Shown here piece after piece: positions 22,501-35,138 of a DNA stretch of 64,000 bases; the first letter of the stretch is position 1; every line of letters begins with the position of its first letter. The position numbers and the translations under genes are program-made. The stretch comes from Guadua angustifolia (lineage: Eukaryota; Streptophyta; Magnoliopsida; Poales; Poaceae). The DNA is taken from the NCBI GenBank assembly GCA_036346375.1, contig JAYEVE010000527.1, positions 558,001 through 622,000 of the forward strand, written 5' to 3'. The notes under the pieces are model-generated. The model did not search any database, was not told the origin of the DNA, and worked only from the letters and a program-made list of their open reading frames with translations.

Positions 22501-25027
22501 TTGTGATTGCAACTACAATATACATGATCTTTGATTCATTTTTCAGGTGTTAGCATGTAGCAATCCTAGAATTGTTTTAAAGCTGGTTTGGCATTATTTT
22601 AACTTTAATTGCAATAGATTAACTATTTACTTATGGTTATAACTAACATCTCCTTTCATTAAAAGAATGCTAATTGAGTTTGACTCTAAGTATTTATGCA
22701 CACATGGGCTCTTGCTATTTCCAAGAACCAATTCAAAGTGTTGTTACCATTTTATGAGCTATCACGCTAGTATCTTGCTAAGGGTTATAATAGGGTTCAC
22801 TAATGGTTACAAAGCAATTAATATGGACTTAGTTCAAAGTGTAAATATTTTTACATATTTGAGTGTGTTATGATTCCAGAACACTTCTAAATCTATTTAA
22901 TGACCTTTGGAATCACATTTCTTTGAACACAACATCATCCATACTAATGTTTATTCCTTAATCTTAATCTCACTAATTGTTTTGTGACTCAATAGTTAAA
23001 TGTTTTTGGATATTTGGATACATCCTAATCCTAACATCTCATGAATATTGATTTCATCATTTCATGGTTTATTATTCACAATTTCTAATTAACATCCACA
23101 TTAACATCCTAATCAAAGTTTAACATAGATAATTATTCTGCAGATCAAAAATTAAATACTTTTACATATTTATATTCTTTGTGATTTTAGATGATTATAC
23201 AAATTTATTTTACTGGGATTGAATTAAAATTACAGAAGATATTCAAGTCTAAATTTTCAATCCGCTGGAAATAGCTAGAAAAGGAAAATACGTTTTCTTG
23301 AATGGAATGCGCCTTCTGGACTCAGTCATCTTCAACCTCAGGCGCTTCTGACCCGGTGGCCCCATGGCGCAGAGACAGAAAGAACAGGGGACCACTAGGG
23401 CACGGCGGCGAGGGCTTTCCGGCGAAGCGAGGGCACTGGAGGCAAGGGCACGGTGAGCCGCACCCAGGTGTGGGGTTGATTCGCCAGAGATTTGAGCGAG
23501 CCGGCGCAAGAATCGAGCTGAGCGGCAGCAAAAATGGCGAGCAGTGGAGAGAGCAACCAAGGGCATTAGAGGTCGAATCGATGGCACCAATAGCATCAGT
23601 GGAACGAGGGGGTTCGGTTTTTGAGGTTTACCTGGAGGAAGAGTCTCCGAGCTGAGCCGCCACCGTTGGCCGGACCTGGGGAATAAGGGCGCACGGCGGC
23701 AGCAGCTTCTTGCATGGAGATCTCACGACATTGTTGAGGGGTTTTGATTCTTGAGGTCTGGTGATACTCTAGCCTAGAGGAATTTGAGAATGGTTCGCTC
23801 CATTGCTCGGATTGATTCACGGCTTGAAGCTCTGAACCTCCCTGGCAATGGCGGAAATGAGCAGGCTTAAGGCGTTTGGCTTGAGGAGAAGGAAGAGGAC
23901 TCAGGGGGAATGAGAAAGGGCTTCACTGTGATCACTGAGGAGCAATTTATAGCCAAGCATTGCAGTGAATGAACTGCCCTGGTCTTTTCGCCTCGGACGG
24001 AGCCTGACCGAAGCGCGACAAGGATGAACAATGGCAGAAGACTTCGTGGCGGCAATTGGGCTCTTGGGCGACATTGCAAGGACGGAGTAGGTGAGGAAGA
24101 CGCTGGAGACGCGACCAATCGAGCAGGCGATCCATTGAACGGAGCTTCGGTCAAGCGCTGTCTCGCTCGGGAGTTTTCGCTCGGTCGCAAGAACAGGGGA
24201 GAAGGAGCTGACAAGTGAGCCTGGGTCTACCGATCAGTGAATGGAGAGGAGTACATGAATTTATTGGGCTATCAAATGAGAGTAGAAAATATCCAAACTT
24301 TTTGACCATGGTATTTGAACATATTTTGATGTCTGGTAAAATTATGAGATTAAAATGAGTTACCGAAAAATTACAAATATTCTGACAACAAATGATGGCT
24401 CCTAATTACTTATTTCGGATTCCTATTTTTCATTGAGATCAATTTAAGTATATTATTTTTGAAATTTTGTTTTTCTAAATTATTTGATCTCAGAATGCCT
24501 CTATAAAATTTTCAAGTCAAAATGTTGCATCATTGTTTTATAAAAATTCGACATTGCAATTTCTAGATTTTCGAGTTTCTATTTTAATTTTGGAAAAGTC
24601 TTAAATGACATTATTAATTTATGAAATTTTAACCAAAGGTAGATATTGCATTGATATGTTCATGATAATTTTAGAGCTCCATTTTTGTTTTATAAATAGT
24701 TTATAAATTCTGAGAATGCATTATTTGAGAATAAAAGTTGTCTTTTCATTTTACATCCTCATTTGTTTATGCATAAAATTTCAATTGCTGGATAAAATGA
24801 TTAATTTGAATGATCAGGGTTCTCATGGCAAATTTTCTAAATTTTTACTTTTTACATTTTTCCCTTTTCTCTTTTTCATTCTTTATTTCTCATTTGTTTA
24901 ACTTTTCTTGCAACATGAAAATCCATGAATTCCAAATAAAAATCAATAATGCCAAGAAAACTCAGAAAGAATAATATTCAAATTCAAAATATTGATTTTT
25001 ACTTTATTAAAATTTTGGGATGTTACA
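19597..25027 (-). repeat. 3-prime LTR of the nested gypsy element
   Basis: This is 5,431 bp, ending on the plus strand with GGGATGTTACA at 25027. It matches 29721-35133. A GC-rich block (23290-24220) has overlapping open frames on both strands, but none shows a protein family and none stays open in the other LTR. The two copies are almost identical across AT-rich stretches such as 22660-23140. They differ heavily at CAG, CTG, CCG and CG sites. Confidence 0.9.
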
Positions 25028-25041
25028 GATCTACCCCCCTT
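25028..25041 (-). other. Polypurine tract of the nested gypsy element
   Basis: On the minus strand AAGGGGGGTAGATC lies directly before the TGTAACATCCC start of the 3-prime LTR. It is preceded by a CTCGGGGTCGAGATTT phrase common at this position in chromovirus-type elements. This is the usual primer site for plus-strand DNA synthesis. Confidence 0.8.
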
Positions 25042-25072
25042 ACAGAAATCTCGACCCCGAGATTTGGCAGGT

Positions 25073-25460
25073 CTAAGGAAAATTATTTCTAAAGAAGTTA
25101 GGAAGCTCCTCCTTGAGTCGGTCTTCTCGTTTCCAAGTTGCTTCTTCTTCAGAATAATTGCTCCGTTGAACCTTAATCATCTGGTGGAATTTATTACGAG
25201 AGCGGCGTTCATCTTCTTTTAAGATTCCAATCGGATGCTTCCGGTAAGTTAACTTAGGTTGTAGATCGATTTCATTTAGCTGGGTGAGCTTAGAAGGAAT
25301 ATGAAGACATTTCCTTAATTGCGATACATGGGAGACATTATGGACACTGGATAGCTGAGATGGCATCTCTAATTTATGTTCCTTTTCTCCTATCTTCTTA
25401 ACGATACGATATGGCCTAATATATCGTGGTGCCAGGTTACTTCGGATTTGGAATTAGTGA
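25073..25460 (-). pseudogene. Integrase C-terminus and chromodomain remnant (Ty3/gypsy pol)
   Basis: The minus strand reads LAPRYIRPYRIVKKIG, LEMPSQLSSVHNVSHVSQLR, KCLHIPSKLTQLNEID and then EEATWKREDRLKEELPNFF. This is the conserved order of the integrase C-terminal GPF/Y-like segment and the chromodomain of Tekay-type chromoviruses. In life the chromodomain directs integration to marked chromatin. A stop codon lies just upstream (about 25453). No RT or RNase H sequence is found between it and gag, so only the pol end survives. Confidence 0.8.
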
Positions 25461-26269
25461 ATACCGCGAACTTTGTAATTCTCGAGGATGAGATAGATTT
25501 GGGAATTCTTTATCGGAGGTGACTTTGTCGTTTGGTGGACACTTTGTCTTCATTGCTACTGCTTTACTGAATCTTCGTCTTGCGATCCCAAGTTGACATG
25601 TGAGAAATAGAGAAGGCTTCCATTTGGGTTTTAGGTAAGCAGATGAGAGATACTAATACTTTCTACATATCTCTTTTTGATTGAATAGTCAGTATTGTCA
25701 ACAAGGATAATCTAGTTTAGAGAATGGTATGTGGTATCTTTAGAATATTTGAGGTGAGAGATAGATTGCATTGTCATTAGATTCACTTGGGAAGAATCGA
25801 ACGTTTAATACCAAGAAGGATATTTGAATACAACGGTTGGTCTGTATAATTCAACATTAGTTGATGAAATGAGCTGAGCATAAATGTCATTTCGGGTTGA
25901 CTTTAGATTGAAAACACGATAGAGATAATTCAAGTATTGGGTTGAGGTAAAAGAAATTATAAGATGATCCTGATGATTTGATTCATTTGATCACTTTGAT
26001 AGATAGGTGGTTTTTGATCTTCTTTGGATTTGGCAATTATGAAGGAATGAAATGTACAAAACCAAAAGACTTGTTGCAGGAATTGAATATACAAGGAACA
26101 TACTCAATATCGTATTAAGAGTTGGGTACAATTACATGAGAAAGATGTTTACGTTCAGAGCCTGATATCGAGGCAAGGGTTGTTTTGAGTTCTTGATGTT
26201 TTCTAAGTCCTTGAGATAGCTTGGAAATTATTGATGTCTTCCTTGTCGAGGTGAAATAGAATTTTTTTT

Positions 26270-28690
26270 TTGGGTGGATGTTGGCGAAATATCCAAGCTC
26301 TTCTTGATTGAGGCAAGTGACATTGTCCGTTTTATTCGAAACAACAGAAAGGTTGTTTGCTGATGATATAAAATAGATGTTCAAGAAGTGACTACGATCA
26401 AAGAATTGACCATGGAGTTAAATTTGAATTCTGGCAGGGTTCAATTACATAAATATTGTACCTAGTACTACATATGGCAGATCATAAGCTTCTTTTCACG
26501 AATTAGCGTTGTAGGTAAATGCCATGAATGACTGGATTGACATTTTGGGTTGGATTCATATACATCTAAGGAATTGTTTGTTCGCAAATCCTGGGACATG
26601 TGGGTTATGGGCCCACCACGCTTCCGCTGCGCGACTCTGATTTAGGTAATTGTTTTGAATGACTTAGATTAATCATTTTGTGTCAGATTGAATGCAGGTC
26701 TAAGAGCTGGTTGATTTTCCTTTCCTTGGGCAAGTATAGGTGTAACGTCCATGTTTACCACAGTAGACACAAATGAAATGGGCTTTTCGGTTTTGCATAT
26801 CAGATAACTGTCCATTGGTGTTGTTGGAGGGATGAACAGATGGTGATTGAGATGGAGAATGAAGTTAAGCAAAATTCTTTTAGGGACAAGTATTCTTGCG
26901 CATTTTTTTTCTATCTGATTCTTCGAGTAAACCACTTCAGATTTTATTTCCCTCTACTCTTGAGAGTTATAAACTTGAATGACGTAACTTCCGGTACAGT
27001 TATGGTTGTAGAATGTATTTATTCAACTTGCGGACATTGTTTAGCAACACGGTTCTTTTGGTGACAGTTGAAGCATTTACGCTTTTCTCATGGTGTTTTG
27101 CTAGGTATAATGATATGCTTAATATTATTTTATGAATTTCAATTTGTTGCTTTTTAGAACATTCTTTAGCCTAACGACTTTCTTTATCAAACAAGAAACA
27201 TGCTATTGGCGATTGCCATTTTCTACTTTCTTGGTGAAGGTAGTTAGGGTCAAGTGTTGTTTCTTTAATTCCTTAAGTGATATTTCCTGTGTGGCCGGTT
27301 TTCTTCCTCTTTTGATCACCAAATCTTAAGCAAAAATTGTATTGGCGACTATCAGATCGAGAGGGCATTGAGCTGGACAATAATCTTGACCTTCACAAAG
27401 GTAACAAATGATATTGCTTATAGGTCATCTTCCAGGGAAATAATTTCCTTCACAGATGGAGCAATTAATTGCACTCTTATCAGTAGCATGTCCTATTTCT
27501 CCATATCGAGTGCAAGCATGATCTTCAGATCGATTGGGTTAACAACATTTCAAAGAATAGTGTGTAGGTATTAAATGAGGTATAGAAGTAGGATTCTAGT
27601 CTAAACCATTTCCTGTTCTGATAGAAGCTGCACCAATATTAGAAATATTTTGTGCGAGTTGTTAGAACAGAAGGGTGTGCATTTGGTGATTAATTCAATA
27701 TGGCGAGCATTTGCACCACGGTTATAGATACTAGTAATCGTTTTTCTTGTTAGTTTATTTTTGCGCGTGCATTTTTTTTTTGAACTTAAGGAAAATGGAG
27801 AGTCATGATGATTGCTAGATTAAAAGGGAAGTGCTTTAGCTAAATACAAAGGATTTGGTTGAACTAGGGTAGGATTATCATTCCTTGGCAATTGAGTGTC
27901 TTGCATGGTTTCATGAAGTAGATGAGAAGTGTTAGCATTTTATACCGAGAATCATTAGCAATAATGAGCTAATTTAAAGAGAGGTACACCATATATGCTA
28001 AAGATTTTATTACTCATTACTTTCAGTAGTTGTATTAATGAATTATGTCGCAGGCATCCTGCAACAATATTTATTAGAGTAAAGCTATTTAGATGAGGTC
28101 TTGTTGGGTTACAAGGCAACATTTCGTTCTTTAAAATATTATTTTAGGAAAGGTTTCTATGCGGACTAAGTGGTTTTTAGCTCAGTTTATAAGGCAACAT
28201 TTCGTTCTTTAAAATCTTTTTAATTAAAATTTTCTTATTAAGCAGGGTTAACACATCGCAAATTTCAACCTAGTGGTTTAACATTCACGAGCGTAACCCG
28301 AAAGCAATAGAAAAGATTTACAACAAAATTTCAATAACACAGAAATACTATACATATAGTTAATTTAGTACATAGGAAGGGTTTCTATGGTTTTCTTCTA
28401 CTGGTAGTACTATACATATTTCTGCATAAAAGTTTACTACATAGCTAGAATAGTATGTAGCTCGTTTAACACTATCTTTCAAGGTAGGCTGTTCAGAGAC
28501 AAGTCTCTTTTAATCTTTGCACCACTTGCTGTGTTAGTCTTCCGAAGTTTCGATGAAGTCGGAGAAGTTGTGATACTTGTTACTTCTATCTTCTTGAAGT
28601 TGCTGATGCAGACATCGCGATGATGTTGATTTATTACCGAAATTATTTCCAAAAGATTTGTTGGTGACTTCCATTTTGCAAAAGACAAGG
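26270..28690 (-). pseudogene. Degenerate gag region with several zinc knuckles
   Basis: Knuckle-like motifs are readable on the minus strand. CVYCGKHGRYTYTC is at 26730-26771 and CFNCHQKNRVAKQC at 27034-27075. Weaker copies are CLNQEELGYFANIH near 26290 and CTRYGEIGHATDKS with CSICEGNYF near 27430-27520. The pattern is C-x2-C-x4-H-x4-C, but in the two best copies the histidine is an arginine (CGT codon), and the weaker ones lack cysteines. A Lys-rich frame at 28688-28479 may be the start of gag. Stops and frameshifts are frequent. Confidence 0.55.
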
Positions 28691-29703
28691 AAAGAAATAT
28701 TTCTAGAAAGAATAATTTAGGGATGGAGAGTGAGTATACATATAAGAAGAGTAAACTCTATAAATGGGAAAAGAGTATATGTATACAACTAATGCTATCC
28801 TTTTTATATTTCTTTTAGAAAAATAGAGTTTTCAACTTTTTCAGTTTTCCTTTTGACGATCGTTCCAATGTTTATATTCTGGAAACATAGAACTTTTCCG
28901 ATTCTAACTTAAACTCACAGTACAGAAGTTGGGCAAAGTAATGAGGTGAGTTTTTGTGGCATGGTTAGACGTCATTACTGGAACATTAAGTTTTTAACTA
29001 GCCTAAAGCAGCTTAAGTTAATTTGGTGTTTACTAATATGGTGATCTCAAGCAAAGCTAAGAGTAGTAATAGAGACTATATTACTAATCTGGATAAGATC
29101 AAATTTTAAGGAAGATTATTAACCCTAATGGTTGCACTGGTGAGAAGTTCTATAAAGAAGAGATAAGCTGTTTTATATCTGCTTATTTATCCTATGGGTT
29201 GAGTTTTCGATATTCATACATGAGGACAACTTATTGTGAAACTTTAACCGTAGTGGTCAAGTTACACATAAATCAGTCCTAACATTCAGAATAAAAACCA
29301 ACTTCAAGTAGCGAGACATAACGACAATGTATATTGCTCTATATAACTAGAGCAAAATAATATGCTACGCGTAAGGGTTCTTAACTTAAGCTAGATCGTA
29401 AGATATTCTAATCTTCTGCCTTTTCCGGAGGGTGACACTGACTCTTCATGAAGTAGCATCTTCAAGTTGTGCTTTTGTTTTGTCGAAGTAGCGAAGATAA
29501 CCACTAGCGACAATTTCTTTTTCAGGAAAGAAGAGTTTGTTTACAAATCAAAATGAATGTAGAGACAAGAGTAGAGTCTTAAGACTGGGAAAAGAATAGC
29601 AAAGTCTACATTTTGCAAATTCAGTAACTTTTGAAAATAAACTTTTGAATTTGCTTATTCAAATGCTAACGACCATTCTATCTAAGGTTTATCCTACAAC
29701 AAG

Positions 29704-29720
29704 ATAGCTCGATACTAACT
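29704..29720 (-). other. Primer-binding site of the nested gypsy element
   Basis: On the minus strand TTAGTATCGAGCTATC follows the LTR end. It differs from the usual initiator-Met tRNA primer site (TGGTATCAGAGC) by one substitution and one missing base. This fixes the 5-prime LTR as the right-hand copy. Confidence 0.65.
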
Positions 29721-32700
29721 CAGGAGACCCGCTCGATTTAACAGAACCTCCATGTGATTCTTGTGCTATTCCTGGATCAAGAGCTAGCACTCACATGTTT
29801 ACAACAATTGGAAATCACAACCATACATTTTAATAATTAAGCGGAAACGATTATACAAATAATATTACAACTCGAGAAATATAGCGAAGAAAAGAAGCAA
29901 GCCTTGTGGTTTACCCATCCAAACCCGTAGGCAACTGACCAGGCATAAACTTCAGATAGAATACAACGAAGAGGATCCCGCAACCTGCGATGAACAACTT
30001 CGAAGCTTTGCTTACTAAACCACCTACATATAATTAGGCAAGGGTGAGTATTTTACATACTCAGCAAGACTTGAGCAAAACCTATAATACGTGCAGGCCA
30101 TTTCAAAGGAGGCTATTACAGTTAATTTGCATAAAGCGAATTTGAATTTGGAAACCAAGTTATTTGCAATTGGAATTTAAAAGAGCAGATTTAATTGATA
30201 ACAAATAAGTAAAGCATAAATAACACTCACCGTCCTCCATGACGTGAGTTCGATCGAACCTTGCCATCGCATGGCATATATCCATTCTTTGTCCACACAG
30301 GCACAACAAATGATTCCAATACTTGCCCACACAGGTATAGCATTGGGTCATCGTGAGGTAAGCTAACTTGTAAAATAAACCCTTTTGGAAACAATAAAAC
30401 ATTTAACTCGTGCAAGTTCACCAAGACACCCATGACCGCAGTACGGCTAATCAATTAGATTTAAACTCGCAGAGGTGTACAATCTGTACCCACAAGGAAT
30501 GATCAACTCACCACGTCACCGTGGATCGCCATACAAGAGTATGCGAATGAGCGATCATACATAGTCATTAAATTCTAGACAAGGCTTTACACCGGCCGGA
30601 CGTTAACCTCGCCTCAAACAGAGACACTCACCCAAGCCGTGGATCCACATATTCACGACCAACACCACGCTCTCGTCCATGGCAAGGCGTACACCGTTGC
30701 ATTAGCAAGTAGAAACCCCGTCGGTAGACTCGACCGAATCTGTGCAAGCTCCCGCCTACCAATGAGCAAAGCCATGTCTAAACAATTTAATAGGCTAGGC
30801 TAACCCATCCTCACCCTCGTGGTTTGTACGAATTTTCTTGGATCATACAACACGATGTTCGGTCCTTAGTTGTGACACGGCGACACTTCACCCTACACTA
30901 CGTGCTATTCCTTTCTGCACAACCGGCTATTGCCAATAATCGCCCGCATCAAAGCATAGTTTCATTTTGGGTTTTTAATCAAAATTACCCACCACCAACA
31001 ATGCCATTTCCAAGGTTTTCAGGAAACAATGTTGCTTTGATCATGTACATTGCTGACTCTAAAGCATGGCTAAGCATGAATAATATGAACGTATATACCC
31101 ACGATAACATTAAGAGATGTCTAACCCTATTCTGTGGTTATCAAGGTGCATATTTCCATAATCATCAAAGGAGATTCACGAGACAACAGGTGTAACTACC
31201 AATCCACAAAATAGCAACTTACATAAAGTAAACGCATGCATAAAACAATTTGATGCACAAAAGGAATATAAAATACTGGGATCAATATGGTCAAAGGAAG
31301 CTTGCCTTGCTTAATCACTGCTTACGACGAAGACGAGGATTGCGGCTGATGAAGGCGATGACGGAATCAGAGGCGTCGGGCTCTACTCGTCGATTAACGG
31401 AAATACAGCAAAATACTAACTTCAATAAGGGCAAAAGAAAGTAGATAGAAAGAACAAATAAAACTCTGTACAAGAAACAGGGTTGCTCTTTATGAATTTA
31501 TTAGTCTTATTTTACGAATTCAAGATGCAAAGATGGTTTGGATTAATAGAATTAGTCATTAGTTGCAAGGTTTACAGATTCACTATTCACAATATGAGTT
31601 TCTGCCAATTCCTATTACTTAAGGGTTTTGCTTTATTAGGATTTAGATTCAAAGCAAACGAAATAGGAACATCTTCTTAGATTGCTGTAGATTATATCTT
31701 GAAGATCATTTCTAAGCTGTTCTGTACTAAATTCGGGTTTAGATGAGCTGCTTAGCGAGTTAATGAAGAGGCTTAAATGATCATGTTAGAGTATGAATGA
31801 TTCATTCTTTATCTTTAATTGATTTCGCTTAGAATTAGTTTTATACAAGTTAGATCTCTTGATTTAGGCTATGGATAACATTTCCATTATATTTGAGAAG
31901 GTTCGGTGATAAAAACAACTTAACTATAGGTTTCCTTCATTATTACCTAAAGTGTATTCATTCACATTACGGCCTAAAGTAATGTGATTACTTAGGGTTA
32001 TTCAGCTATTAAGATTTATATGCAAATCACGCCGAAATGAGATTATCTTTTCGTATTAGAGTAGACTATACTTTGAAGAATACTACTAAACTAGTTCCAT
32101 AAGTTTTAGGATTTTGGGCAAGGCTATAATCTTATTGCTAAAACGGTTCATGCTATACTTAAAGACTCCACTATTCAAAATCGGCAAGAAAGGTGAAATG
32201 ACATATTAGCGATTAAGGGTTTTAAACTATTTGGATTTGTATGTAAAACATGATGGAATATGGTTATTTCTTCATAACATGACGATTTACACTTTGTATA
32301 ACAATCCTAAGCTAATTCCATAAATTTTAGGCTTTGGCTGATACATTATATTCGTTGTTGAAAAGGCTTAAGTGGTATTGTAAATTGACGCTATTCGGAA
32401 TCGGCCAAAAATATGAAGTGCGAGGATAACGCTTAAGGGTTTTGGACTAATAGGAATAAGATGCAAACCTTAATGGAATATGATTCTTTTTATAGAATAT
32501 GATAGTATAAACTTTGTACAATGCTACCAGACTAGTTTTACTGATTTCGGTATTTAAACGAGTTATTTTATCTACTGCTAAAATAGTCTAAATGATCACA
32601 ATGCGAATCCCTAAATCGGCCAACTTTATATTGTGATTGCAACTACAATATACATGATCTTTGATTCATTTTTCAGGTGTTAGCAGGTAGCAATCCTAGA

Positions 32701-35133
32701 ATTGTTTTAAAGCTGGTTTGGCATTATTTTAACCTTAATTGCAATAGATTAACTATTTACTTATGGTTATAACTAACATCTCCTTTCATTAAAAGAATGC
32801 TAATTGAGTTTGACTCTAAGTATTTATGCACACATGGGCTCTTGCTATTTCCAGGAACCAATTCAAAGTGTTGTTACCATTTTATGAGCTATCACGCTAG
32901 TATCTTGCTAAGGGTTATAATAGGGTTCACTAATGGTTACAAAGCAATTAATATGGACTTAGTTCAAAGTGTAAATATTTTTACATATTTGAGTGTGTTA
33001 TGATTCCAGAACACTTCTAAATCTATTTAATGACCTTTGGAATCACATTTCTTTGAACACAACATCATCCATACTAATGTTTATTCCTTAATCTTAATCT
33101 CACTAATTGTTTTGTGACTCAATAGTTAAATGTTTTTGGATATTTGGATACATCCTAATCCTAACATCTCATGAATATTGATTTCATCATTTCATGGTTT
33201 ATTATTCACAATTTCTAATTAACATCCACATTAACATCCTAATCAAAGTTTAACATAGATAATTATTCGCAGATCAAAAATTAAATACTTTTACATATTT
33301 ATATTCTTTGTGATTTTAGATGATTATACAAATTTATTTTACTGGGATTGAATTAAAATTACAGAAGATATTCAAGTCTAAATTTTCAATCCGCTGGAAA
33401 TAGCTAGAAAAGGAAAATACGTTTTCTTGAATGGAATGCATATTCGGACTCGATCATCTTCAACCTCGGTAACCCGACCGGTGGCCCCATGGCGCAGAGA
33501 CGAAAGAACAGGGACCACTAGGGCACGGCGGCGAGGGCTTTCCGTGGCGAGGGCTTTGGAGGCAAGGGCACGGTGAGCCGCACCTGTGTGGGGTTGATTC
33601 GCCAGAGACGGAGCGGTGGCGCAAGAATCGAGCTGAGCGGCGGCAAAATGGCGAGCGAAGGAGAGAGCAACCAAGGGCATTAGAGGTCGAATCGATGGCA
33701 CCAATAGCATCAATGGAACGAGGGGTTCGGTTTTGAGGTTTACGGAGGAAGAGTCTCAGTTGAGCCGCCACCGCTGGCGGACACTGGGAATAAGGCGCAC
33801 GGCAAGAACTTCTTGCATGGAGATCTCACGACATTGTTGAGGGTTTTGATTCTTGAGGTCCGGTGATACTCTAGCCCGGAGGAATTTGAGAATGGTTCGC
33901 CCATTGCTCGGATTGATTCACGGCTTGAAGCTCGAACCTCCCCGCAATGGCGAAATGAGCGAGCTTAAAGGCGTTTGGCTTGAGGAGAAGGAAGAGGACT
34001 CAGGGGGAATGAGAAAGGGCTTCACTGTGATCACTGAGGAGCAATTTATAGCCAAGCATTGCAGTGAATGAACCGGCCCTGGTCTGCACTCGCCTCGGAC
34101 GGGAGCTGCACTGGAAGCGACAAGGATGAACAATGGCAGAAGACTTCGTGGCGGCAATCGGGCTCTTGGGCGACGTTGCAAGGACGGAGTAGGTGAGGAA
34201 GATGCTGGAGACGCGACCAATCGAGCAGGCGATCCATTGAACGGAGCTTCGGTCAAGCGCTGTCTCGCTCGGGAGTTTTCGCTCGGTCGCAAGAACAGGG
34301 GAGAAGGAGCTGACAAGTGATCCTGGGTCTACCGATCAGTGAATGGAGAGGAGTACATGAATTTATTGGGCTATCAAATGAGAGTAGAAAATATCCAAAC
34401 TTTTTGACCATGGTATTTGAACATATTTTGATGTCTGGTAAAATTATGAGATTAAAATGAGTTACCGAAAAATTACAAATATTCTGACAACAGTGATGGC
34501 TCCTAATTACTTATTTCGGATTCCTATTTTTCATTGAGAACAATTTAAGTATATTATTTTTGAAATTTTGTTTTTCTAAATTATTTGATCTCAGAATGCC
34601 TCTATAAAATTTTCAAGTCAAAATGTTGCTTCATTATTTTATAAAAATTCTGACATTGCAATTTCTAGATTTTCAGAGTTTCTATTTTTAATTTTGGAAA
34701 AGTCTTAAATGACATTATTAATTTATGAAATTTTAACCAAAGGTAGATATTGCATTGATATGTTCATGATAATTTTTAGAGCTCCATTTTCTGTTTTATA
34801 AATAGTTTATAAATTCTGAGAATGCATTATTTCAGAATAAAAGTTGTCTTTTCATTTTACATCCTCATTTGTTTATGCATAAAATTTCAATTGCTGGATA
34901 AAATGATTAATTTGAATGATCAGGGTTCTCATGGCAAATTTTCTAAATTTTTACTTTTTACATTTTTCCCTTTTCTCTTTTTCATTCTTTATTTCTCATT
35001 TGTTTAACTTTTCTTGCAACATGAAAATCCAAGAATTCCAAATAAAAATCAATAATGCCAAGAAAACTCAGAAAGAATAATATTCAAATTCAAAATATTG
35101 ATTTTTACTTTATTAAAATTTTGGGATGTTACA
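29721..35133 (-). repeat. 5-prime LTR of the nested gypsy element
   Basis: This is about 5,413 bp, ending GGGATGTTACA on the plus strand at 35133. It carries the same segments as 19597-25027. Most differences are losses or gains of one to three bases at CNG or CG positions, for example CACCAGCCCGGGACG versus CACCGGCCGGACG. Confidence 0.9.
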
Positions 35134-35138
35134 TCTAT

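Larger units (their letters stand above)
19597..35133 (-). mobile_element. Ty3/gypsy chromovirus-type element with 5.4 kb LTRs, pol mostly missing
   Basis: Two long direct repeats flank a 4.7 kb interior, with TCTAT duplicated on both sides (19592-19596 and 35134-35138). On the minus strand the LTRs begin TGTAACATCCC. A primer-binding site resembling initiator Met-tRNA sits after the 5-prime LTR (29704-29720) and a purine-rich tract precedes the 3-prime LTR (25028-25041). The interior keeps a gag remnant with CCHC knuckles and the integrase C-terminus with chromodomain. No protease, reverse transcriptase or RNase H is recognisable, so it looks non-autonomous. It inserted into the transposon-associated gene of CACTA I. 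Confidence 0.88.

Noticed and set aside
23249..24218. Open frames in the GC-rich part of the 3-prime gypsy LTR
   Set aside because: The same region in the other LTR (33378-34320) has different frames because of indels, so none is conserved as coding.
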